NCBI RefSeq assembly: GCF_017940685.1
Contig: NZ_JAGAYD010000044.1
Coordinates: 1-37,918, forward strand
Origin: Butyrivibrio sp.
GTDB lineage: Bacteria > Bacillota > Clostridia > Lachnospirales > Lachnospiraceae
Reading direction: 5' to 3'
Length of the DNA: 37,918 nt
The notes under the pieces were generated by a model. It worked only from the letters and a program-made list of their open reading frames with translations, was not told where the DNA came from and ran no database searches. The position numbers and the translations under genes were made by a program. Positions 24,353-31,761 of the stretch are shown piece after piece; the stretch's first letter is position 1, and the number at the start of each line of letters is the position of its first letter.

Positions 24353-25480
24353 ATGGATTTATCACAGCTTCGAGGAGAAATAGACCGCATAGATTCGCAG
24401 ATTGTAGAACTGTATGAACAGAGGATGGAGGTATCTTCTGCAATTGCAGATTATAAGATAGCAAATGGAAAAAAGGTATTTGACAAGGAGAGGGAAAAAG
24501 AAAAGATCCAGGCAGTAAAGAGCCTTGCCCATTCTGAGTTTAACAGTATCGGCATAGAGGAGCTCTTTTCCCAGATCATGTCCATGAGCCGTAAGCTCCA
24601 GTATCAGAAGCTATCCCAGGAGGGAGCTTCACTTCGCCTGCCATTTATTCCTGTTAAGAGCCTTGATAAGGAAAGTGCAAGGGTGTGCTATCAGGGAGCA
24701 GAGGGAGCCTATTCAGAAGAGGCTACGGTAAAGTTCTTTGGGGAGAACGTTCACTCTTTTCATGTAGATACGTTCAGAGATGCCTTTGGAGCTTTGGAGG
24801 AGGGAAGCGCAGACTACGCAGTTCTTCCGATTGAGAACTCCACAGCTGGCATTGTAAATGAAGTATATGATCTTCTTACAGAGTACGAGAGCTACATTGT
24901 AGGAGAGCAGATAATAGATATCAGGCACTGCCTCATGGGAGTAAAGGGAGCGACGCTTTCAGACATCAAAACTGTTTATTCCCATCCCCAGTCTCTTATG
25001 CAGTCCCAGAGATTCCTTACAGAGAACAGCCAGATCGAGCAGATCAGCATGAAGAACAATGCCTTTGCTGCAAGAAAGGTTTCAGAAGATGGCGACAAGA
25101 CGCAGGCTGCAATTGCAAGTAAGAGAGCTGCAAAAGTTTACGGACTTGAAATAATAAAAGAGGGCATCAATCAGGCGGAGTCAAATTCCACAAGATTTAT
25201 CGTTGTGACATCAAGAAAGGTATTTTTGGAGGGGGCAAAAAAGATAAGCCTCTGTCTTGAAATATCTCATGAGCCTGGAGCTCTTTATCATATAATGTCA
25301 CACTTTATCTATAACAACCTCAACATGACCGGGATCGAATCAAGGCCAATAGAGGACAGAAACTGGGAGTACAGGTTCTTTATTGATTTTGAGGGCAGTT
25401 TAGAGGACAGCAGCGTTAAAAATGCGTTAAGAGGCCTTAGAGAAGAGGCTAAAATGATGAAAATCCTGGGTAATTACTGA
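24353..25480 (+). CDS. pheA: Bifunctional chorismate mutase/prephenate dehydratase
   Basis: 375 aa from the ATG at 24353. AAGGAG (24335-24340) is 12 nt upstream, a rather long spacing, so a non-ATG start a few codons earlier cannot be excluded. Domains in order: chorismate mutase AroQ type (residues ~1-85, LRGEIDRIDSQIVELYEQR and the catalytic Lys region AIADYKIANGKKVFDKERE); prephenate dehydratase (~105-285, CYQGAEGAYSEEA, VLPIENSTAGIVNEVYDLL, and NSTRFIVV with the catalytic Thr-Arg-Phe); and an ACT domain (~295-375) with GALY and ESRP motifs that bind phenylalanine for feedback control. It turns chorismate into phenylpyruvate. It leads a probable five-gene operon with ppx, ppk1, maf and a small acidic protein. 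Confidence 0.95.
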   Translation: MDLSQLRGEIDRIDSQIVELYEQRMEVSSAIADYKIANGKKVFDKEREKEKIQAVKSLAHSEFNSIGIEELFSQIMSMSRKLQYQKLSQEGASLRLPFIPVKSLDKESARVCYQGAEGAYSEEATVKFFGENVHSFHVDTFRDAFGALEEGSADYAVLPIENSTAGIVNEVYDLLTEYESYIVGEQIIDIRHCLMGVKGATLSDIKTVYSHPQSLMQSQRFLTENSQIEQISMKNNAFAARKVSEDGDKTQAAIASKRAAKVYGLEIIKEGINQAESNSTRFIVVTSRKVFLEGAKKISLCLEISHEPGALYHIMSHFIYNNLNMTGIESRPIEDRNWEYRFFIDFEGSLEDSSVKNALRGLREEAKMMKILGNY

Positions 25481-25500
25481 TAACCCTAAAAGGAGCGGCT

Positions 25501-27048
25501 ATGACTGGAGAAGTATTTGCTGCAATTGATGTAGGTTCATATGAGATGGCTCTTAAGATCTTTGAGCTGTCAGATAAGCGCGGGGTAAAAGAACTTGATC
25601 ATGTAAGGCACAGAATGGATCTGGGCTCTGAAACCTATGCAACTGGTAAGATTGGATCCCGCCATGTCGAAGAGATGATGAGGATCTTAACTGAGTTCCG
25701 TCAGATCATGAAGACCTACGGAGCTACTCATTATAAGGCATATGGAACAAGTGCCATCAGGGAGACCAGGGACATTGTGGTACTTCAGGAGCTTATAAGA
25801 CAGAGAACCCATATACAGATTGATGTTCTTAGTAACTCTGAGCAGAGGTTCCTTGATTACAAATCTATCGCCCTTAAAAATGAGCAGTTCCAGGAAGTCA
25901 TCAAGCGCCCCACAGCCATAATCGATATTGGCGGTGGCAGTATCCAGATCTCTCTATTTGAGAAGGATGCCCTTATAGCCACCCAGAACCTTAAGACCGG
26001 TGTGCTTAGGCTTCACGCTATAATGCAGACAGTACACGCCACAAGAAACAGATATTTTGAGCTCATATCAGAGCTTGTGGGATCACAGCTTGCTGTCTTT
26101 TCCAAGATGTACTTAAAGGACAGGAAGATTGAGAACCTTATAATAATTGATGACTATGTTTCCCCTGTAGTAAGGAAACTCAAGTCCGATACTGAAATGG
26201 AGGGCTTTATAACCAGCACAGAGTATAAGAGTATCCTTGAAAGGGCCAGCGATGCCAATGCAGCTTCCGTTGCTAAAAAGCTTGATATGCCAGAAGAGAA
26301 CATTCCTCTTTTGTACGTTTCAGGAATTCTTATCAAGTGTATCATTGATCTTACCAAGGCAGAGAGTATCTGGGCTCCGGGCGTTACACTCTGCGACGGT
26401 ATAGCTTATGAGTACGCTGAGAAAAAGAACTTCATCAAGGCGCCGCATGACTTTGAACATGATATCATCTCCTGTGCCCAGAACATATCAAAGCGCTATA
26501 TGGGCAGTAAATCAAGGCGTGAGACTCTATGGAAGATTGCATCGGAGATATTTGACAACACCAAAAAGATACATGGACTGTCCAAAAGAGAAAGGCTCCT
26601 TTTACAGGTTGCCACAATGCTCCATGACTGTGGCAAGTATATAAGTATGATAAATCTTGGAGACTGCTCTTTTAACATAATAATGTCCACTGAGATAATT
26701 GGACTGTCCCACAAGGAGAGGGCCATTGTTGCCAATGTTGTAAGGTACAACCACGAGCTCTTTGACCATTACGGAGAGGGCAGTCAGTATCTGGAAGGGT
26801 TGTCCTTTGAGGAGTATCTTGTGGTTGCCAAGCTCACGGCTATCCTTAGGGTTGCTAACAGCCTTGACAGGACTCACAAACAGAAATTCAAAGACGTCAA
26901 GGTCACAGTCAAGGACAGAGAACTTATAATAAACATCGATACAAGAGACGACATTACCCTGGAAAAAGGTCTTTTCACCAACAGGGCACAGTTCTTTGAG
27001 GAAGTATTTGGAATAAAACCTGTCATCAAACAAAAGAAGATGATCTGA
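25501..27048 (+). CDS. ppx: Ppx/GppA phosphatase family protein with C-terminal HD domain
   Basis: 515 aa; AAAAGGAG precedes the ATG. The ASKHA fold is shown by AAIDVGSYEMALKIFEL (phosphate loop 1), GTSAIRETRD, the catalytic Glu114 in SNSEQRF, and AIIDIGGGSIQISLF (phosphate loop 2). The C-terminal part holds an HD module (His375-Asp376 in MLHDCGKYI, with GLSHKERAIVANVVRYNHE). It should remove terminal phosphates from polyphosphate or hydrolyse pppGpp. The first phosphate loop reads DVGSYEMAL rather than the usual DxGSNSxxL, a notable change in a substrate-binding segment. It lies 20 nt after pheA and 17 nt before ppk1, a classic ppx-ppk pairing. Confidence 0.88.
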   Translation: MTGEVFAAIDVGSYEMALKIFELSDKRGVKELDHVRHRMDLGSETYATGKIGSRHVEEMMRILTEFRQIMKTYGATHYKAYGTSAIRETRDIVVLQELIRQRTHIQIDVLSNSEQRFLDYKSIALKNEQFQEVIKRPTAIIDIGGGSIQISLFEKDALIATQNLKTGVLRLHAIMQTVHATRNRYFELISELVGSQLAVFSKMYLKDRKIENLIIIDDYVSPVVRKLKSDTEMEGFITSTEYKSILERASDANAASVAKKLDMPEENIPLLYVSGILIKCIIDLTKAESIWAPGVTLCDGIAYEYAEKKNFIKAPHDFEHDIISCAQNISKRYMGSKSRRETLWKIASEIFDNTKKIHGLSKRERLLLQVATMLHDCGKYISMINLGDCSFNIIMSTEIIGLSHKERAIVANVVRYNHELFDHYGEGSQYLEGLSFEEYLVVAKLTAILRVANSLDRTHKQKFKDVKVTVKDRELIINIDTRDDITLEKGLFTNRAQFFEEVFGIKPVIKQKKMI

Positions 27049-27065
27049 AAATTTGAGGGGTTACT

Positions 27066-29216
27066 ATGGATAAAGGTAAAAAACAAGCTGATTTTGACAG
27101 ACCGGAACTATATATAAACAGAGAGCTCAGCTGGCTGCAGTTCAATGAGAGAGTGCGCTCTGAAGCAGAGGATGAGAGCAATCCTTTGTTTGAGAGGCTT
27201 AAATTCCTTAGTATATCAGCCAGCAACCTGGATGAGTTTTTCATGGTCAGGGTAGCTTCCCTGAAGGATATGATAAACGCAGACTACAAAAAGCCTGATA
27301 TTGCAGGAATGACGCCTTCTGAGCAGCTTGAGGCTGTACTGTCAGAGGTCCATAAGTTTGTGGACAAGCAGTACCAGATCTACAACAAGCAGCTGGTTCC
27401 AGCGCTACTTGAAAATCGTCTTAAGATCACTGATGGAATGGACCTTTCAGACAAGGACCTTGAGTATGTGGACAGGTATTTTGATGAGTACGTGTATCCT
27501 GTTCTTACTCCTATGGCGGTGGATTCCTCAAGGCCATTTCCTCTTATAAGAAACAAGTCATTAAACATCGGTGCTCTTCTTAAAAAGAAGGAGGGCAAGG
27601 ACGATGTCGATTTTGCCACAGTTCAGGTTCCTGATGTTCTGCCAAGGGTATTGGAAATTCCCTGCGAGGACAATGGCATCTGCCCAAGAAAGATAATCTT
27701 CCTTGAGCAGATTATTAAGAGAAACATGCAAAAGCTGTTCCTTAACTACGATATAATCACAAGTGCAGCCTACAGAGTTGGCCGTAATGCCGATCTTTCT
27801 ATAGACGAGGACGAGGCTGAGGATCTTTTAAAAGAGATCGAAAAGCAGATAAAGCGTCGTCAGTGGGGCCAGGCCATAAGGCTTGAGGTTCCAAAGGGTA
27901 TAGATAAAAAGCTCCTTAAGTTCATTGCTGATGAGCTTTCTGTAGAAGATAACGAGATTTATATGGTGGATGGTCCGCTGGATCTGACATTTCTTTTCAA
28001 GATGTATAAGCTGGAGGGCTTTGACCACTTAAAAGAGCACAGCTACCGGGAGCCTCAGCCTGTTCCGGAGTTTGAGAGCGGTGAGAACATTTTTGATGTG
28101 ATCCAGAAGGGGGATGTACTTATGCATCACCCATACCAGACCTTTGAAAATGTAGTTAAGTTTGTAGAGACCGCGGCTGTTGACCCCAATGTCCTTGCTA
28201 TCAAGCAAACTCTTTACAGGGTAAGTGGTAATTCACCCATCATCGCTGCCCTTGCCAAGGCTGCTGACAATGGCAAGCAGGTAACTGTTCTTGTAGAGTT
28301 AAAGGCAAGATTTGATGAGGAAAACAATATCGTATGGGCCAAGATGCTTGAAAAAGCTGGCTGCCACGTTATCTACGGTCTTGTGGGCCTTAAGACCCAC
28401 TGTAAGATAACTCTTGTGGTAAGGCGCCAGGAAGATGGCATCATGCGCTATGTTCACCTTGGTACCGGTAACTACAATGATTCCACAGCCAAGCAGTACA
28501 CTGATGTTGGTCTGTTTACCTGTTCTCCAGCAATTGGTGAGGATGCAACAGCTGTGTTCAACATGCTATCTGGCTATTCAGAGCCCCTTGGCTGGAACAA
28601 GCTTTCTCTGGCACCTTTGTGGCTTAAGGACAGGATAATTTACCTTATAAGGCGCGAAGCTGACCATGCAAGAGCTGGTGAGAGTGCAAGGATAGTTGCG
28701 AAAATGAACGCCATCTGTCACAAAGATGTAATTGCTGAGCTGTATAAGGCCAGCTGCGCAGGAGTTAAGGTAGACCTTATAGTCCGTGGAATATGCTGTC
28801 TTAGAGCAGGAGTTCCGGGAGTTTCTGAGAACATCACAGTAAGGTCCATCGTTGGTAACTTCCTTGAACACAGCAGGATATTCTATTTTGAAAATGGTGG
28901 AAGCCCTGAGTTTTACGCAAGCAGCGCCGACTGGATGCCAAGAAATCTTGAGCGGAGGGTTGAGATTCTTTTCCCAGTGGAAGATAAGGTGCTTTGCGAC
29001 AAACTGTGGAACATTCTGGACACAGAGCTTAAAGACACAGAAAAGGCCCATGTCATGAACAACAAGGGCGTCTATGTAAAGAAAGAAGCCAAGGACGGCG
29101 AGAAGATCAATTCCCAGAAGATCTTTGGCGAAGAGGCTGCTTCTTTGACCAGGAAGTTTGATGCTTCCATAAGCCGCGTGTTCATACCTGAGATGAGCCC
29201 TGAGGCAAAGGAATAA
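27066..29216 (+). CDS. ppk1: Polyphosphate kinase PPK1
   Basis: 716 aa, usual length. The N-terminal motif YINRELSWLQFNERV and SNLDEFFMVRVASLKD are diagnostic. The catalytic histidines are His464 (VHLGTGNYN, the autophosphorylated residue) and His602 (EHSRIFYFENGG). ATP-binding residues lie in the RFDEENNIVWAKML region and in GLKTHCKI. It reversibly makes long-chain polyphosphate from ATP at the membrane. It is 17 nt downstream of ppx and 19 nt before maf. A second, unrelated polymerase candidate (VTC type) lies about 25 kb upstream. Confidence 0.96.
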   Translation: MDKGKKQADFDRPELYINRELSWLQFNERVRSEAEDESNPLFERLKFLSISASNLDEFFMVRVASLKDMINADYKKPDIAGMTPSEQLEAVLSEVHKFVDKQYQIYNKQLVPALLENRLKITDGMDLSDKDLEYVDRYFDEYVYPVLTPMAVDSSRPFPLIRNKSLNIGALLKKKEGKDDVDFATVQVPDVLPRVLEIPCEDNGICPRKIIFLEQIIKRNMQKLFLNYDIITSAAYRVGRNADLSIDEDEAEDLLKEIEKQIKRRQWGQAIRLEVPKGIDKKLLKFIADELSVEDNEIYMVDGPLDLTFLFKMYKLEGFDHLKEHSYREPQPVPEFESGENIFDVIQKGDVLMHHPYQTFENVVKFVETAAVDPNVLAIKQTLYRVSGNSPIIAALAKAADNGKQVTVLVELKARFDEENNIVWAKMLEKAGCHVIYGLVGLKTHCKITLVVRRQEDGIMRYVHLGTGNYNDSTAKQYTDVGLFTCSPAIGEDATAVFNMLSGYSEPLGWNKLSLAPLWLKDRIIYLIRREADHARAGESARIVAKMNAICHKDVIAELYKASCAGVKVDLIVRGICCLRAGVPGVSENITVRSIVGNFLEHSRIFYFENGGSPEFYASSADWMPRNLERRVEILFPVEDKVLCDKLWNILDTELKDTEKAHVMNNKGVYVKKEAKDGEKINSQKIFGEEAASLTRKFDASISRVFIPEMSPEAKE

Positions 29217-29235
29217 ATAGCATTTGGAGACAGAT

Positions 29236-29820
29236 ATGAAATACGTACTTGCATCCGGATCCCCAAGAAGGAAGGAGCTTTTGGGGAAGATAATTCCGGA
29301 ATTTGAGATAATACCTGCAGCTTCAGAGGAGAAGACTGGTAAGGTACTTCCTTATGAAGTAGTTGAAGAACTCTCTTTTCAGAAAGCTTCTGAAATATTT
29401 CATAAAATTTTAACGGATAGGGAGGATCAACTTGTTGTAATCGGTTCGGACACCGTTGTATCATATAATCATAAGATACTTGGTAAGCCTGTGGCCGAGG
29501 CTGATGCTGCAAGGATGGTTTCTCTTTTATCAGGTAATGATCACGATGTATATTCCGGAGTCACTGTTTTTTACTCAGAGGATGGAAAAGAGAGATCATT
29601 TACCTTTAGTGAACAGACCAAGGTCCATGTAGCAGAGCTTTCTGAGGATGAGATAAATGACTACGTGGCAACAGGCGAGCCCCTTGATAAGGCTGGTGCC
29701 TACGGGATACAGGGACTGTTTGCCAGGTATATTACAGGAATTGAGGGCGATTACTACAACGTAATGGGACTTCCTGTAGCAAGACTTTATCAGGAATTAA
29801 AAAACCATTCACTTCTTTGA
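29236..29820 (+). CDS. maf: Maf family nucleotide pyrophosphatase
   Basis: 194 aa from the ATG at 29236 (GGAG at 29226-29229); an in-frame TTG at 29224 is too close to the ppk1 stop and lacks a site. Motifs: LASGSPRRKELLGK at the N-terminus, VIGSDTVVSYN with the catalytic Asp, YSGVTVFY, and DKAGAYGIQG. Maf/YhdE proteins hydrolyse non-canonical or pyrimidine nucleoside triphosphates (dTTP, UTP) and are tied to septum control in Bacillus. Confidence 0.93.
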   Translation: MKYVLASGSPRRKELLGKIIPEFEIIPAASEEKTGKVLPYEVVEELSFQKASEIFHKILTDREDQLVVIGSDTVVSYNHKILGKPVAEADAARMVSLLSGNDHDVYSGVTVFYSEDGKERSFTFSEQTKVHVAELSEDEINDYVATGEPLDKAGAYGIQGLFARYITGIEGDYYNVMGLPVARLYQELKNHSLL

Positions 29821-29838
29821 TGATTTAAGGAGGCTTTT

Positions 29839-30093
29839 ATGCACGAATATGATGAAGCGGTTCTTAAATGTTTTTTAGAAAATCAGGGGCAGCTGTTTCC
29901 TGAGGATGTAGCTGAGAATATGGAGGAAGCTGAGGCTTTCCTTGAGGACTGCATGGCCGTAGTGGTGGATGGTGTTGATGAAGTTGAGGAATACTTTGAG
30001 GAGACAGGCGTTGATACAGAAGGTGACAACGTTCTGGACGCTGACGAAGTTTTTGATATAGGCGATGGCAGATACCTTATAGTTGAGGGATGA
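29839..30093 (+). CDS. Small acidic hypothetical protein (84 aa)
   Basis: 84 aa with AAGGAGG just upstream, 18 nt after maf, closing the pheA-ppx-ppk1-maf operon. It is strongly acidic (ENMEEAEAFLEDCMAVVV, then VDEVEEYFEETGVD) and ends in DGRYLIVEG. I recall close relatives being annotated in Lachnospiraceae, sometimes under the doubtful label glyoxalase; no catalytic metal motif of that family is visible here. No membrane segment. Function unknown. Confidence 0.75.
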   Translation: MHEYDEAVLKCFLENQGQLFPEDVAENMEEAEAFLEDCMAVVVDGVDEVEEYFEETGVDTEGDNVLDADEVFDIGDGRYLIVEG

Positions 30094-30131
30094 CTATTTT
30101 GCCAAGATGCAGATAAATATGGTATGTTAAG

Positions 30132-30165
30132 AGAGCCCGAAGGTGACTTTGGGCTCTATATTTTT
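30132..30165 (+). terminator. Terminator after the small acidic gene
   Basis: Stem AGAGCCCGAA/TTTGGGCTCT (10 positions, one wobble) with a 6-nt loop, then ATATTTTT. It lies 17 nt before the start codon of the HAD gene, just upstream of its ribosome binding site. Confidence 0.8.
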
Positions 30166-30182
30166 GCAAATAAGGAGATGAA

Positions 30183-30995
30183 ATGGGAAGGAAAATCTTT
30201 TTCTTTGATCTTGATGGAACTTTGCTTACTACTGATAAGAAGATTTCTTTAAAAACCCTTGATGCTTTAAAGAAGTTCACTGACGCGGGAAACTATTTTT
30301 GCATAAATACAGGAAGGGCTATAGACAGTGCCAAGGCGGTGTATGACGGCCTTGGTCTTGATTTTAAGGGAAGCTTTTTGTGCGGGTCAAACGGGACTGA
30401 GATCTATAGCGTCGATGAAGACAGGTATGTCTTTAAGATCGGAGTGCCCCTTGAGCTTGTGCCAAGGATACTAGATCTTGCTGAAGAATATGATGTCCAC
30501 TGTCACACCTACAACGAGGATCATATTGTATCAAGACATGACAACGAGTGCATGAAGTACTACAGAAGGGTCATAAAGACTCCGCTTCTTATTACAACAG
30601 ATGTCCTTAAGGACGTAAAAGAGCCTCCTTCAAAGATGATCTGTATTGAGCTTCATGATCATGAAAAGCAGGAGCGGTTTAGATGTGCCCTTCAGGATAT
30701 GGTGGGAGATAAGCTGACACTTCTTTATTCAAATCCATACTACCTTGAGATATTCCCTTCTGAAGCAGGTAAGGGCAGCGCAGTTAAAAGACTTGCTGAA
30801 ATTCTTTCAGTTGATATAAAAGATACTTACGCAGCTGGAGATGAGCAGAATGATATCTCTATGATAAAAGCTGCAGGCTGTGGCATCGCCATGGTAAATG
30901 GTACGGATCTTGTAAAGAAGAGCGCTGATGTGATCACAACCTATGACAATGACCACGATGGCCTTGCAGAATTTATCTTAGGGGCAATAGATTAA
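30183..30995 (+). CDS. HAD hydrolase, Cof subfamily (IIB)
   Basis: 270 aa, typical length, with AAGGAG upstream. Motif I FFDLDGTLL (nucleophile Asp), motif II INTGRA, a type IIB cap domain in the middle, then the Lys of EAGKGSAVKRLAE (motif III) and GDEQNDISMI (motif IV). Cof-type enzymes dephosphorylate sugar phosphates and cofactors such as FMN or PLP; the substrate cannot be told. No dedicated promoter is obvious because the preceding terminator sits close to the start. Confidence 0.92.
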   Translation: MGRKIFFFDLDGTLLTTDKKISLKTLDALKKFTDAGNYFCINTGRAIDSAKAVYDGLGLDFKGSFLCGSNGTEIYSVDEDRYVFKIGVPLELVPRILDLAEEYDVHCHTYNEDHIVSRHDNECMKYYRRVIKTPLLITTDVLKDVKEPPSKMICIELHDHEKQERFRCALQDMVGDKLTLLYSNPYYLEIFPSEAGKGSAVKRLAEILSVDIKDTYAAGDEQNDISMIKAAGCGIAMVNGTDLVKKSADVITTYDNDHDGLAEFILGAID

Positions 30996-31002
30996 AATGA
31001 TA

Positions 31003-31031
31003 TTGTCTATGGCGCTTTAATGTGCTAAACT
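31003..31031 (+). promoter_or_regulatory. Promoter of the thrH-like gene
   Basis: TTGTCT (31003-31008), 17-nt spacer, TAAACT (31026-31031) preceded by TGC, an extended -10. The ATG is ~33 nt beyond the expected start. Confidence 0.6.
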
Positions 31032-31069
31032 AATTCGAACACTTAAATTACGTTACGAGGAGACTTTTT

Positions 31070-31669
31070 ATGAATATAGTATGTTTAGATCTTGAAGGCG
31101 TTCTTGTTCCAGAAATCTGGATCGCATTTTCAGAGGCAAGTGGTATTCCTGAGCTTAAGAGAACCACCAGGGATGAACCTGATTACGACAAGCTCATGAG
31201 ATGGAGGCTTGGAATTTTGAAGGAGCATGGCCTTGGACTTAAGGAGATCCAGGACACTATTGCTAAGATTGATCCCCTTCCAGGTGCAAAAGAGTTTCTG
31301 GATGAGCTAAGGAGCCTTACCCAGGTCATCATCATAAGTGATACCTTTACCCAGTTTGCTACACCTCTTATGGAGAAGCTTGGCTGGCCAACTATTTTCT
31401 GCAATTCTCTTGAGGTGGCAGAAAGCGGAGAGATCACTGGCTTTAAGATGAGGATAGAAAACTCCAAACTCACCACAGTAAAGGCTCTTCAGTCTATCGG
31501 CTATGAGACTATCGCAAGTGGTGACAGCTACAACGACCTTGCCATGATACAGGCTTCCAAGGCGGGATTTCTTTTCAGATCTACTGACAAGATCAAGGCT
31601 GATTATCCAGATATTCCTGCATTTGAAGAATATAGTGACCTTCTTAATGCTATAAAAGAACAATTATAA
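31070..31669 (+). CDS. thrH: ThrH-like phosphoserine phosphatase/homoserine phosphotransferase
   Basis: 199 aa. The N-terminus NIVCLDLEGVLVPEIWIAFS and the segment TTRDEPDYDKLM are strikingly close, as I remember it, to Pseudomonas aeruginosa ThrH, a HAD-type enzyme that removes phosphate from phosphoserine and can pass it to homoserine. HAD motif II is in IIISDTFTQF, motif III near ENSKLTTVKAL, and motif IV is SGDSYNDLAM. It may serve serine or threonine synthesis. It has its own promoter and is not in an amino-acid operon. The family call is strong; the dual activity in this organism is inferred. Confidence 0.88.
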   Translation: MNIVCLDLEGVLVPEIWIAFSEASGIPELKRTTRDEPDYDKLMRWRLGILKEHGLGLKEIQDTIAKIDPLPGAKEFLDELRSLTQVIIISDTFTQFATPLMEKLGWPTIFCNSLEVAESGEITGFKMRIENSKLTTVKALQSIGYETIASGDSYNDLAMIQASKAGFLFRSTDKIKADYPDIPAFEEYSDLLNAIKEQL

Positions 31670-31701
31670 TCGATTAAATGTAAAATTTAATTGCATATGT
31701 A

Positions 31702-31714
31702 CACATAGTATGTG
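31702..31714. promoter_or_regulatory. Small palindrome upstream of the EAL gene
   Basis: CACATA-G-TATGTG is a perfect 13-bp dyad, 48 bp before the EAL start, within an AT-rich leader. Operator function is only a possibility; no clear promoter could be assigned here. Confidence 0.3.
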
Positions 31715-31761
31715 ACAATTAATATAACTAGCGACCTAGCCCAGAAAGCTGAGGACAGTTC

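Noticed and set aside
28578-29051. Minus-strand frame of 157 codons inside ppk1
   Set aside because: Shadow of a highly conserved gene; no motif or start signal.
31034-31042. Second LexA box near TTCGAACAC before thrH
   Set aside because: Only one half-site matches; the partner half GTTCG is absent.
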